Source: Aselliscus stoliczkanus (lineage: Eukaryota > Chordata > Mammalia > Chiroptera > Hipposideridae). From it: 64,000 nucleotides of DNA. The translations under genes and the position numbers were made by a program. Positions 45,125-55,752 of this stretch are shown one piece after another (position 1 is the stretch's first letter; each line of letters begins with the position of its first letter). The notes under the pieces were generated by a model that searched no databases, was not told where the DNA came from, and worked only from the letters and a program-made list of their open reading frames with translations. The stretch spans positions 52,118,771 through 52,182,770 of the forward strand of contig CM066737.1 in assembly GCA_033961575.1 (NCBI GenBank), read 5' to 3'.

Positions 45125-45713
45125 TGAGGTGAGACAATTAATTTCTCGAACTCATCCTAGAAAAAGTGCTACATACCTCATTGCTGAATATCACTGCAGT
45201 CACCTTCAAGGTACTCCCCTTGGGAAGTTATGCACCCACGCCAGTACCTAGTCCACCCTTCACAACAATTTGGGAACTCTTTTCCTGGAATGGTCTTCAG
45301 AGCTGTCATTGTATTATCCTTGATGTTCTGAATGTCACCAAAATGTCTTCCTTTCAATATTTCCTTTATATTTGTGTAAAGAAAGAAGTCATTGGATGCC
45401 AGATCAGGTGAGTAGGGAGGGTTTTCCAATACAGTTGTTTGTTTACTGGCTAAGAACTCCCTCATGGACAGTGCCGTGTGAGCTGGTTCATTGTCGTAAT
45501 GCAAGAGCCATAAATTGTTGGCGAAAAGTTCAGGTCATCTAACATTTTCACGCTGCCTTTTCAGCACTTCCAAATAGTAAACTTAGTTAACTTGTACCAG
45601 TTGGTACAAAAATTTGTACCAGTTGGTACAAATTCATAATTAATAATCCCTCATATCAAAAAAGGTTAGCAACATCTTTGCAACAAGTTTGCGAACTTAA
45701 TTGGCCAACCTTG
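45125..45713 (-). mobile_element. internally deleted mariner (copy 3)
   Basis: About 589 bp. The 5' TIR on the minus strand is CAAGGTTGGCCAATTAAGTT next to TA (45714-45715); the 3' TIR is at 45128-45155 (GAGGTGAGACAATTAATTTC). The minus frame at 45178-45504 gives NEPAHTALSMREFLASKQTT, then PPYSPDLASNDFFLY and LKGRHFGDIQ, a long uninterrupted C-terminal catalytic piece but without the N-terminal half. It contains a local duplication of TTGTACCAGTTGGTACAA near 45589-45628. Confidence 0.9.
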
Positions 45714-46805
45714 TATATTATAGTTGACATTAAATATTATTTTACATTAGTTTCAGTTATACCGCACAGTTGTTAGGCATTTATGTAATCTATGTAGTGA
45801 TCCCCCATAAAGTCCAGTCCCCATCTGACACCCTACATAGCCTGTACAACATTATTGACTATATTCCCCATACTGTATTTCACATCCCAGTGACTATTTT
45901 CTGACTACAAATTTGTACTTTCTAACCCCTTCACTTTTCACACCCATCCTCTACCGCCCTTCCCATTCAGCAACAATCAATTTGGTCTCTATACTTATGA
46001 GTCTATTTTTGTTTTATTTGCTTGTTTATTCCAGTCTTTAGATTCCACGTATAAGTGAGATCATATGGGATTTGCCTTTATCAGTCTGACCTATTTCACT
46101 TAGCATAATATCCTCTAGGTCCATCCATGTTGTTGCAAATGGTAAGATTTCTTTTTCCTATGGCAGAGTAATACTCCATTGTATAAATGTACCACAATTT
46201 CTTTATCAAATTGTCTATTAATGGGCACTTCTATTGTTTCCATATGTTGACTATTATGAATACCACTGCACTAAACATAGGGGTGCATATATTTTTTCAA
46301 ATTAGTGTTTTGGATTTCTTTGGATAAATACCCAGGAGTGGAATTGCTGGGTCATCAGGTAGTTCTATTTTTAATTTTTTGTGGAACTTCCATACTGTTT
46401 TCCATAGTGGCTGCACGAATTAGCAATTCCACCAAGAGCACAAGAGGATTCTGCTTTCTCCACATCCTCTCCAAGACTTGTTTGTTGATGATGGCCATTT
46501 TGACTGGTGTGAGGTGATATCTCATGCTGGGTTTTATTTGCATTTCTCTGATGATTAGTGACATTGAGCATCTTTCCATATGTCTATTTGCCATCTGTAT
46601 GTCCTCTTTGGAGAAATGTCTGTTCAGGTCCTCGGCCCATTTCTTAATTGGATTGTTTGCTTTTTTGGTGTTGACTTGTATGAGTTCTTTATAAATTTTT
46701 TATACTAACCCCTTATCAGATGTACCATTGGCAAATACCTTCTCCCATTCAGCAGGATGTCTTTTTGTTTTGTTGATGGTACCGTTTGTTGTGAAAAAAA
46801 AATTT

Positions 46806-46907
46806 TTTTTTTTGAGGGCAGTGTCACTGGCCCTCATATGTGGGACCCGAACCAGGGCCGCTGGCTTCCCAAACCAGCACTCATCCACTGCGCCACTCGG
46901 CCAGCCC
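46806..46907 (-). mobile_element. tRNA-derived SINE, short form, in L1
   Basis: Minus-strand copy in the ORF2 3' region. A TGAAAAAA...TTTTT sequence is repeated on both sides (46792-46806 and from 46908), so the target duplication is about 14 bp within an A/T run. Confidence 0.92.
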
Positions 46908-47700
46908 TGAAAAAACTTTTTAGTTTGATGTAGTCCCATTTATTTATTTTTTATTTTGTTACCTTTGCCCAGGAGATAAAGCAGTAAAAATATTACTAAG
47001 GGTAATGTCTGAGATGCCTATATCTTCTTCTAGGAGATTTATGGGTTCCGATCTTACATTTAAGTTTTAATCCATTTTAAGTTTATTCTTGTATATGGTG
47101 TAAGAAGGTGGTCCTGTTTAATTTTTTTTTGCATGTATCTGTCCAGTTATCACAGCAAAATTTACTGAAGAGACTATCTTTACACCAGTGTAAATTCTTG
47201 CTTCCTTTCTCATAGATTAAATGACCATTTAGGCATGGATGTATTCCTGGTCTCTCTATTCTGTTCCATTGATCTATGTGTCTGTTTTTATGCCACTATA
47301 GTGCTATTTTGATTACTGTGGCCTTGTAGTACCGTTTGATATGAGGTACCATGATACCTCCAGCTTGCTTCTCACTTCTCAGGATTGCCATATCTATTCA
47401 GGGTCTTTTATGGTTTCATATAAATTGTAGGATTATTTGTTGTAATTTTGTGGAAAAATGCCATTTGTATTTTGATTGGGATTGTGTTGATTCTATGGAT
47501 TGCTTTGGGTAGTATGGACGTTTTAACTATATTAATTCTTCCTATTTATCAGCATGGTATATGTTTCCATTATTTGTACATTCTTTGATTTGTTTATTCA
47601 ATGTCTTATAATTTCCTGAGTACAGGTCATTTACTTCCTTGGTTAAGTTTATTCTTAAGGTGTTTTTTTTTAATGCAATTATAAATGGGATTGTTTTCTT

Positions 47701-48120
47701 TTCTTTCTTTTTGTTTTAAAGATTTTATTGGGGAATTGGGGGAGGGGAACAGGCAAGTTGCTGTTCTTTTGTTCTTCAGTTTAGTTGTGGAGGACATTGC
47801 TTCACTGGCCCATGTTGATATGATCATTGTGCTTTTCTTGGCTGAGGCAGATCAGTCTCTGGCCTCTGGATGGCTGCTCTCAGCAGCTCTTGGCAGCTCA
47901 CGCTGGCTGCCTGCCACTCATTGTAGCCCATGGCAGCCCGCTGCAGCAGGGGCTGCAGCCTATGACATCTCCGGCGACTCATGGCAGCCCAGCTCCAGGT
48001 GGAGCTCTTGTTCACCATCTTAGCTGTAGAGGACAGCGTCACTGGCCCTCATATATGGGATCTGAACCAGGGCCCTGCTTGGGACGCCAGCTCTTAACCA
48101 ACGCGCAACTCAGCCAGCCC
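47701..48120 (-). mobile_element. composite SINE, long form (copy 7)
   Basis: A 420-bp composite inserted in L1 with an exact 14-bp target duplication, GGGATTGTTTTCTT, at 47687-47700 and 48121-48134. Tail CCAATAAAATCTTTAAAAC is intact. It lacks a block of about 30 bp between two GGGGAACAG copies in the tail, and has one 20-bp unit. The junction has the GATGGTGAAC block. Confidence 0.94.
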
Positions 48121-48182
48121 GGGATTGTTTTCTTAATTTCTCTTTCTGATAGCTTATTATTGGTGTGTAAAAATGCAGCCGA

Positions 48183-48651
48183 GTGCTGGCTGAGTGGCAT
48201 GTTGGTTAACAGTTGGCTTGGGAGGTCCACTCTGAGCAGCAGGGCCCCGGTTCGCATTCCACATGAGGGCCAGTGACGCTGCGCCCTCTACAGCTAAGAT
48301 GGTGAACAACAGCTGGAGCCTGGAGCTGGGCTGCCGTGTGTTGCCGGCGACGGCTTAGGCTGCAGCTCCTGCTGCAGTGGGCTACCATAAGCTACTGTGA
48401 GTGGCTGGCAGCCAGCGTGAGCAGCCGGCAGCCTGCATGAGCTGTGGTGAGCTACCGTGAGCGGTTGTCCAATGGCCGGTGAGTGACTGCCTCACCCGGG
48501 AAGAGTGCAATGATAATACCAACATGGGTCACTGAAGCAACGTCCTCCACATCGAGACCAAAGAACAAAATAACAGAGACTTAGCTGTTCCCCTTCCCTG
48601 ATTCTCCAACGCTGTTCCGTTCTCCCAATTCCCCAATAAAAACTTTTTTAA
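48183..48651 (+). mobile_element. composite SINE, long form (copy 8)
   Basis: About 469 bp, opposite orientation to copy 7 and only 62 bp from it in the same L1. Head with the TCTGAGCAGCAGGGCC segment. Three diverged 20-bp units. Tail CCCAATAAAAACTTTTTTAA. Target duplication AAAAATGCAGCCGA (48169-48182) against AAAAATCCAACCGA (from 48650). Confidence 0.92.
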
Positions 48652-48718
48652 AAAATCCAACCGATTTCTAAATATTAATTTTGTATCCTGCTACTTTATT
48701 CATTTATCAGTTCTAATA

Positions 48719-48797
48719 TTGGGTTGTTGAAAAAGTCATGACATGTTTTTGCAACGAAAAACAGAAAAAATACGTCAAGACTTTTCCAAACACCCAA
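48719..48797. mobile_element. 79-bp palindromic mariner MITE
   Basis: TTGGGTTGTTGAAAAAGTCA at the left; reverse complement of the right end TTGGGTGTTTGGAAAAGTCT. TA on both sides (48717-48718, 48798-48799) and clean L1 sequence outside. Size and layout match the human MADE1 class (80-bp, near-palindromic, mariner-derived), but the sequence is a different family. Confidence 0.93.
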
Positions 48798-50989
48798 TAG
48801 AGTTTTTGTGGAATCTTTGGGGTTCTCTCTGTATAGTATCATGCCATTTGCAAGTAATGACAATTTTATTTCTTCCTTTCCAATTTGGATGCCTTTTAGT
48901 TCTTTTACTTGTCTGATTTCTATGACTAGAACTTCCAGTTTTGTGTTGAATAAAAGTGGTGAAAGTGGGCATTTTTGTATTTTTCCTGATTTTTTATTAT
49001 TCCTGATCCTAAGCAGAATGCTTTTAGCTTTTCCCCATTGAGTATGGTATTAGCTGTGGGCTTTTCATATGTGGCCTTTATTATGTTGAGATATGTTTCC
49101 TCTGTTTCCCCTTTACTGAGTATTTTTATCATAAATGGATGCTGGATTTTGTCAAATACTTTTTCTTTATCTATTGATACAATAGGATTTTTATTTTTCA
49201 TTTTATTTATGTGATGTATCATGTTGGATATTGAACCAACCTTGCATACTAGGAATGAATCCCATTTGATTATGCTGTATGATGGTTTTAATGTATTGCT
49301 GAACTCTGTTTGCTAATATTTTGTTGAGAATTTTTGCATCTATCTTCCTTAGGGATATTGGAGTATAGTTTTTTGGTTTTTTTTTTTCTATATTGTTTTG
49401 TTTTGTAATGTCTGTCTGATTTTGGATTCATGGTAATAGTGGTCATATTAGATGAGCTTGTGAGTCTTCCCTCCTCTTGGATATTTTGGAATAGTTTGAG
49501 GAAAATAAGTAGTATTCTTTTTTAAATGTTTGGTAAAATTCACCTGTGAAGCCATCTGGTCCAGGACATTTTTGGGGAACTTGTTGATTCCTGATTCAAT
49601 TTTCGTTGGTAATAATCAGTGTATTCAGATTTTCTGTTTCTTCTTGATTCATCTTTAGAAAAATGTGTGCTTCCAGGAATTTATGCATTTCTTTCAGATG
49701 GTCCAATTTGGTGCTGTATAGTTGCTCATAGTATTTTCTTAAATTTTTTTGTATTTCTGTGGTGTCACTTGACACTTCTCCTTTTTCATTTCTTATTTTA
49801 TTTATTAGGGTCCTCTCTTTTTTTCTCGATAGTCTGGTTAAAGTTTGTCAATTTTGTTTACCTATTCAAAAAACACCTCTTGTTTTCACTGATCGTTTGT
49901 AATATTCTTTTAGTCTCTATTTGTTTATTTCCACTCTGATCCTTATTATTTCCTTCCTTGTACTCACTTTGGGCTTTGTTTACTGTTCTTTTACCAGTTT
50001 CCTTAGGTGTAAAGTGAGACTGTTTATTTGAGATTTTTCTTGTTTCTTTTGGTAGGCCTGCATTGTTATGAATTTCACTCTTAGGACTGCCTTTGCTTAC
50101 GGTTTCTTCTGATTTCTTCCTTGATCTCATTATTGATCAATTCATTATTTAGTAGCATGTTATTTAGTCTCCATGTGTTTGTGTGTTTTTCAGCTTTTTT
50201 TCTTGTAACTGACTTCTAGTTTCATATCACTGTGATCAGAGAATACGATTGATATGATTTTAATGTTCTTAAATTTGTTTAGACTTGCTTTGTGGCCTAA
50301 CATGTGATCTATCTTGGAAGATGTTCCATTGCATTTGAAAGGAATGTATATTCTGCTGCTTTGGGGTGAAATGCTCTAAAAATATCAATTAAATCCATCT
50401 GGTCTAGTGTGTCATTTAAGCCTGCTGTTTCCATGTTGATTTTCTGTCTGAAAGTGTCTATTTGTGTCACTTGGGTGTTAAAATCCCCTACCATGACTGG
50501 GTTACTATGGATCCCTTTTTTATGTCTGTTAATATCTGTTTTATATATTTAGGAGCTCCTATGTTGGGTGCATAAATGTTTACTAGGGTGATGTCCTCTT
50601 GTTGGATGGATACCTTTATTATTACATAATTTCCATCTTTGTCTCTTATATAGTTTACATTTTAAAGTCTATTTTGTACAATATAAGTATTGCTGCTCCA
50701 GCTTTTTTCTCATTTCCATTTGTGATAAATATCTTTTTTCATTCCTGTACTTTCAGTCTATATGTGTCTTTCAGTCTGAGGTGGGTCTCTTGTAGATCTT
50801 GTTTTCTTATCCATTCAGCTACCCTATGTCTTGTGATTGGAGCATTTAATCCATTTACAGTTAAAGTGATTATTGATAGGTACATAGTTATTGCCACTTT
50901 ATTATTCATATTTTTTATCTTCGTTAGTTAGTTTGTTTTGTTTTCTCCTTTCTTCTGCTTAAAGCAGCCCTTTTAACATTTCCTATAAT

Positions 50990-51560
50990 ACTGGCATGGT
51001 GGTAATGAATTCCTTTAGCTTTTACTTACCTGGGAAGCTCTTTATCTCTCATTCAACTTTACATGATAGCCTTGCTGGGTAGAGCAATCTTTGTCGTAGT
51101 CCCTTGTTTTTCATCACTTTGAATATTCCCAGTCCCTTCTGGTTTGCAAAGTTTCTATTGAGAAATCAGCTGATAGTCTTATGGGGGCTCTTTTGTAAGT
51201 AACTATTTGTCTTTCTCTTTGTTTTTAGTGTTCTCTATCTTTAACCTTTTCTATTTTAATCATGATGTATCTCAGTGTGGACTTTTTTGGGTTTATCTTT
51301 TTGGGGACTCTGCACTTTCTGGAGTTATGTATCTATTTTCTTCACCAGGTTAGGAAAGTTTTCATTCATTATTTCTTCAAATAGGTTCTCAATCCCTTGC
51401 TTCCTCTCTTCTACTGGTACCCCTATGATGTGCTTGTTGTTATGCTTGATATCATCCCACAGGTCCCTAAAACTATCTCATTTTTTTAAATTCTTTTCCT
51501 TTTTTTGTTTTGATGAGGTGTTTTCTGCTACTTTGCCTTCTAAATCACTGATTCAATCCT
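50990..51560 (-). pseudogene. L1 ORF1 pseudogene, C-terminal part
   Basis: On the minus strand, decayed ORF1 text is visible: RYIMIKIEKVKDRE near 51240-51290, APIRLSADFSIETLQTRRDW near 51140-51210, then RNSLPP-type text near 51000. This covers the RRM-like and C-terminal domains. Upstream only the end of a coiled coil (GISDLEGKVAENTSSKQKK-like) is seen before GC-rich 5' UTR starts near 51565, so the N-terminal part seems missing. Confidence 0.65.
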
Positions 51561-51564
51561 CTGC

Positions 51565-53445
51565 TTCATCCCCATGGGCTCTTGTGCCCATTGAGACCCC
51601 CCACTTTGGGTGTGCCACTTGTATGGCTAACCAGGTAGTGCTCAGGTGTGGTCTAAAGCTGGCCCCTGGGTGTGTTGTTAGGGGCTCCCATGCAGGCTAA
51701 TTTCAGCCTTGCACCAGCGCCTGGCCTATTACCAGCCTGCGGCTAACTCATAAGATCCACAAAGCTATATATGGTTGGCTGTTGCCTGTGCTGGACCTGG
51801 AGGTATGTGGGGTTGGCCTCACCTTAAACCAAGGCTGGCTGTCACCAATATTGGTCCTGAGGCAGCTCAGCAAATGGCCCAGGGCCCCACAGTCTTACTG
51901 TCACCTGCCAGCTGCTCATAAGGCCCAGCTGTTGAAAAAGCCTACTTAGGTGTGCATGCCAGGCTGGTTAACCTGGTGTTGAGTGCCATGGACCATGCAG
52001 CACTAGCTGAGTCAGGCAGAGTCCCAGGGAGCCTTGAGACATGGCCAGTGATTTTTATATAGTTAATGCAGATTCAGTTCTTGCGCCAGTGCCCGGCCCA
52101 CGACCACTTTACACGGCACCCTGAGAATACTGCAGCCAGCCACCACTCATCTCAGGGCAGTGCCTGGCCTGTGATCACTTCAAGAAATGTCCTTAGAATA
52201 CTGCAGTCAGCCACCACTTACCTTGGGTTTGCAAATCCCTGATAGTTGCCCAAGAGTGGCTGTGACACAGGTTTTGGGACACTGTCCACCACCCAAATCA
52301 CCCTAGTTTGTTGTGGGCCTTGAACTGTTATAAAAGGCTTTTGTGGCTTGTGGAGCAGGGATGGCACTGAGAGTTCCCATGGCAATGCAGCTCTAGGTGA
52401 ATGTGGCAGGGAGCTAAGGGTTGTAGGCTGTGGTTTTTACAAAGTCAATGCCGTCTTGTGTCCTGCACCAGCTTCATCCCATGACCAGCCGACAACAATA
52501 CCCTGAGAACACTGTGGCCAACCACTACACCCCTCAGGCTATCAGGTCCACGAAAGCTGCCCAAGAGACACTGTGGCATAGCTCTTGGGTCACCGCCTAC
52601 CACCAAACATTTTCTGGGCCACTGTGGGCTGTCTGCCTCTGCAAAAAGTTTTCTGCAGCCCGTAATGGTGGGGGCAGCAGCCCAGTAGTCAAGAGTGTCC
52701 CAGGTGAAGCAACAATAGCTGTGCGGGATGAAGGGGTCTGCAATGCATCACCTTGGCACTGCACACACTCAGGTTCCACCAGACCAATGTGGTCCCAGAT
52801 TTGACCTTTGGTGGAGGGCTCAACACATAAAAGATGGTGCCCTCCTGTAGACTACACACAAGTCAGACTTCACACAGGGACAATAATAGTTCCTGTCCCT
52901 TCAGCCCTCGCTTGGAGGTCACACAACTTAGTCTTCCCCGCATATCTCCGGGCCTTTCAAGTTGCCGCCCCTCCACTAGAGACCAGGTGAGTGTTTGCAA
53001 GTGAATGAATCTGTGTGCTGGCTCTATGAGAGGGCGTCTGGGTTTCCAGCTCCTTCCATCTCACCGGGATTGGCAGATAGGGTACTCGCTAATTTTCACT
53101 ATAAGATGCCATGTGGACTCCTCTTTACAGCACAGGACCCCTGGGCTGGGGAACCTGGTGTGTGGCTGGGACCCCTCCCTCTTCAGGGGGGACCTCTGCT
53201 ACCAAGGTGTCCCTCCCAGTGTTCAACCATTACCCGTGGGTTTGGGGTCAGCCTATTTCATGTCTCCACCCCTCCTATCAGCCTCAATATGGCCTCTTCT
53301 TTATATCCTTAGTTATAGGGTTTCTGTTCTGCTTATCTTCAGATGATTCTTGAGATTGCTTGTTCTATAATTTATTTGTAATTTTGGTGTGATCCTGGGA
53401 TGCAGAAGGCATAGCTTTTACCTAATCCACCATTTTGGATCTCCA
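51565..53445 (-). promoter_or_regulatory. L1 5' UTR, GC-rich, with internal repeats
   Basis: Distinctly GC-richer than its surroundings. The far end, GGAGATCCAAAATGGTGGAT on the minus strand, matches the start of many mammalian L1 5' UTRs, where the internal pol II promoter lies. It contains a pair of about 72-bp imperfect tandem units at 52085-52156 and 52157-52227, and a related block near 52430-52570. The plus-strand frames here (for example 52430-52804 and 53005-53346) are chance. Confidence 0.65.
52085..52227. repeat. 72-bp imperfect tandem repeat in L1 5' UTR
   Basis: Copy 1 starts GCCAGTGCCCGGCC and contains GAGAATACTGCAGCCAGCCA; copy 2 starts GCAGTGCCTGGCC and contains TAGAATACTGCAGTCAGCCA. 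Both go on to CCACT...GGG. Confidence 0.75.
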
Positions 53446-53454
53446 GCGCTCTCT

Positions 53455-53680
53455 TCTTCATTATTTTACTTGTCAGTGTTCATGCTCCCATTCAGCAAAT
53501 GCTTACTCTGTACCACATGCTGTGCCTGGCCCTGAAAATACAGAAATTAATAATATATACTCTCTGCTCTTGAGGAATTCATAGTTCTAGTAAGGGAGAC
53601 AGACAAGAAGCTCATAGTTCCAATGCAGAAGTCTAAGTGCTGTGTGTAGGGGTACTGTGGTAATTTAAGACACCCTAAAT
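53455..53680 (-). repeat. L2 relic, inverted
   Basis: CCATTCAGCAAATGCTTACT, CTGTGCCTGGCCCTGAAAAT, TTGAGGAATTCATAGTTCTA, AGGGAGACAGACAAGAAG: antisense L2 in good order. Confidence 0.75.
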
Positions 53681-53899
53681 TATGTAGGAGGTGTCAAACA
53701 AGACTTCTTGGGGAACATGAATGCAAGAGCTATGATATAGGAATAACTTTGAATCTGCTTTCAATCATTTGCAAATGTTGGTACTTTGACAACTGTTTGT
53801 AACAAAATTTTTGAATATAGCCTACAACTGATTTTAACAACTCTATAAAATACTGTCCTAACTAGGGATCTTCCCAATCTCTAACTAACCCTCTTTTGG

Positions 53900-54260
53900 C
53901 CCATCATATATTTAACTGCCTGAGTTACTCTCCTAAAAGTTTCCAAAGAAGAGTTGGCAAGTTGGAATTATCCAGGAGAAGGGGGAGAGTGAGAAGGAGA
54001 GGAAGAAGGGATGACATCACAGGTCGAAGTAATAATGTATGCCAAAGGAAGGAGATGAAAGAGGGGAATTTTCAGTGTAAAGGGTGGTTGGTACAGGTGA
54101 CAAAAGAAGATCAGAGAATCAGACATAGAGGGCCTTGCCTGCCATGGTAAAGAAGTTGGACTTCATCCTGTAAGGTAATGAGAAACCACAGAAGTGGGTT
54201 TATGAAAGAATGGCCATCTATGTTTTGTCATTGTCCTGTCTAAGTGGTTGTAACATAGGG
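53900..54260 (-). repeat. L2 relic, inverted
   Basis: ATAGAGGGCCTTGCCTGCCA, TGGTAAAGAAGTTGGACTTC, ATCCTGTAAGGTAATGAG: the antisense L2 block 'ggccttgtaggccatggtaaggag...'. Confidence 0.6.
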
Positions 54261-54264
54261 AAAT

Positions 54265-55095
54265 TGAGGCAAGGGGTTCAAGAAGAATTTTACCAAATTC
54301 CAGGTGGGAATGACATTTTAGGACCTAAACAGGGATGGAGACAAAATATTTTATCAGGTCTTTACTGAGAAACCACCTAGCTCTGGGCAAGGGACTACAA
54401 AGTAGCAGGTAGGGAAGACCTTGCCTGTCAGTTGCAGGTTTTTGCACCTTATATAGTCCTGTTCCCAGTGTGTATAATGATAAAACTACCAGATGCCTTC
54501 CAGCTCTAACATTCCTGTTGCTCTTGTCCCAGTCCTTTGTGTTTTCAAACTCTGCTTGCTACTGTAAGCATTCACTGAATGAGATATCTACACTTGCCTG
54601 TTTGTGTATACATATGTATATTGAAAAGATAATAATAAAAACCATGAAACAGTTAAAAAGGAATAAAGGACAGTCTAGAATGCAGTGGTGTAGCCAAAAA
54701 GTATTTAAAGTTCAAAACCCTTCCTTTCTTCTTAAAAGGAATTGAAAAGACTTTTCTACACTTTGTTGTGTTATGAGGACGATGAGTTCATGCTTGTAGG
54801 CATTTGTAGCTTTTATTTTTTCAGATGAAAGGTGCTACATCTGCTCTTATTATTTTAATAGATAAGTATTGCAGATGAAAAATTCCAGGAAAATGAAGAA
54901 TGATGATTACACCCCTGAACCAACTGTCTGTATTGATGACATGTTGCCAGCTTCTTCACACTTATCTCATTTAATCAGACTGTTTTACTTGGAGAGTTGT
55001 TTAGGTAGGTGATGGAATCTTGGATTTTTTTTTGTGGCTGTTTATGAGGACGGTTAATATTCCTACACTGTGGTATTTCCCACACTTTTTCTGAC
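54265..55095. other. unassigned background
   Basis: About 830 bp without a recognised exon or repeat. Confidence 0.4.
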
Positions 55096-55112
55096 ACTTT
55101 AGAATGTTTTAG

Positions 55113-55588
55113 GGCCGACCAAGTGGCACGTCGGATAGGAGCTGGCTTGGGACGCCAGCACTGAGTAGTGGGGCCCTGATTCAGATCACACATATGAGGG
55201 CCAGTGACACTGACCTCTACAGCTAAGATGGTGAACAACAGCTCCACCTGGTTGACTCTATAGCTAAGATGGCCGGCGTTGGTGTGGGCTGCAGCCTCTG
55301 CTGCAGTGGGCTGCCATAGGCTACAATGAATGGCCTGCAACAAGCATGAGCAGCTGGCAGGCAGAGTGAGCTGCCAAGAGCCACAGTGAGAGGCTGTCCA
55401 GAGGCTGGCGACTGGCCTGCCTCACCCAGGAAGAGTGCAATGACGATACGAACATGGGCCAGTGAAACAAAGTCCTCCACAACTAGACTGAAAAATAAAA
55501 AAGGACTGCAACTTGTCTGTCCCCCTTCCCTGATTCCCCAATGCTGTTCCCCTTCCCCAATTCGCCCAAAAAGTCTTAAAAACAACAA
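55113..55588 (+). mobile_element. composite SINE, long form (copy 9)
   Basis: The longest copy, about 476 bp. Head with a diverged ACTGAGTAGTGGGGCC form of the extra segment. AGCTAAGATGG occurs twice around the junction (near 55220 and 55262). Tail end CGCCCAAAAAGTCTTAAAAA has lost AATAAA. Target duplication GAATGTTTTAG (55102-55112) and CAATGTTTTAG (from 55589). Confidence 0.9.
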
Positions 55589-55653
55589 CAATGTTTTAGA
55601 AAGTTTTAAGTTTCGGGCCCAGGGACAACTCCATAGATCAAAATTCTGCTTCA

Positions 55654-55752
55654 GGGCTGGCTGAGTGGCGGTGGTTAAGAGCTGGCCTGGGAAGCCAGCG
55701 CCCTGGTTTGGATCCCACATATGAGGGCCAGTGGCACTGCCCTCTAAAAAAT
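55654..55752 (+). mobile_element. tRNA-derived SINE, short form
   Basis: Short SINE with target duplication AAAATTCTGCTTCA (55640-55653) and AAAATTCTGTTTCA (55753-55766). A few head bases are lost (GTGGCGGTGG). Confidence 0.93.

Larger units (their letters stand above)
46038..50980 (-). pseudogene. L1 ORF2 pseudogene (endonuclease, RT)
   Basis: Minus-strand pieces follow the ORF2 order. Endonuclease: MVGDFNTQVTQIDTFRQKIN and LNDTLDQMDLIDIFRAFHPK at 50309-50494. [20 protein letters not shown] and [13 protein letters not shown] at 48926-49222; the FADD-type catalytic site near 48840-48870 reads CKWHDTI, so it is lost. C-terminus near 46355-46594 ([20 protein letters not shown]); stop TAA at 46038-46040. 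Interrupted by nested SINEs and a MITE and by many stops. Confidence 0.85.
45716..53445 (-). mobile_element. near full-length L1, inverted, with five nested elements
   Basis: Antisense L1 spanning a 3' UTR (45716-46037), ORF2 (to about 50980), the C-terminal part of ORF1 (about 50990-51560) and a GC-rich 5' UTR that ends at GGAGATCCAAAATGGTGGAT (reverse complement near 53425-53444). Subtracting the SINE at 46806, the composites at 47701 and 48183 and the MITE at 48719 leaves about 6.6 kb, normal for a complete L1. Many stops and shifts make it inactive. It abuts mariner copy 3, and no poly(A) or target duplication is visible at the 3' side. Confidence 0.85.

Noticed and set aside
47827..48276. 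149-codon open frame on the plus strand
   Set aside because: Antisense reading of composite copy 7 running into the next element.
52430..53353. Several plus-strand frames of 60-124 codons in GC-rich DNA
   Set aside because: They are antisense to an L1 5' UTR; stops are rarer there simply because the segment is GC-rich.
51565..53445. Possible CpG island or host promoter
   Set aside because: GC-rich but few CpGs, and flanked by L1 ORF1 on one side and the L1 start motif on the other, so it is the L1 5' UTR.
55223..55720. 165-codon open frame on the minus strand
   Set aside because: It is the antisense of composite copy 9 joined to the next SINE.
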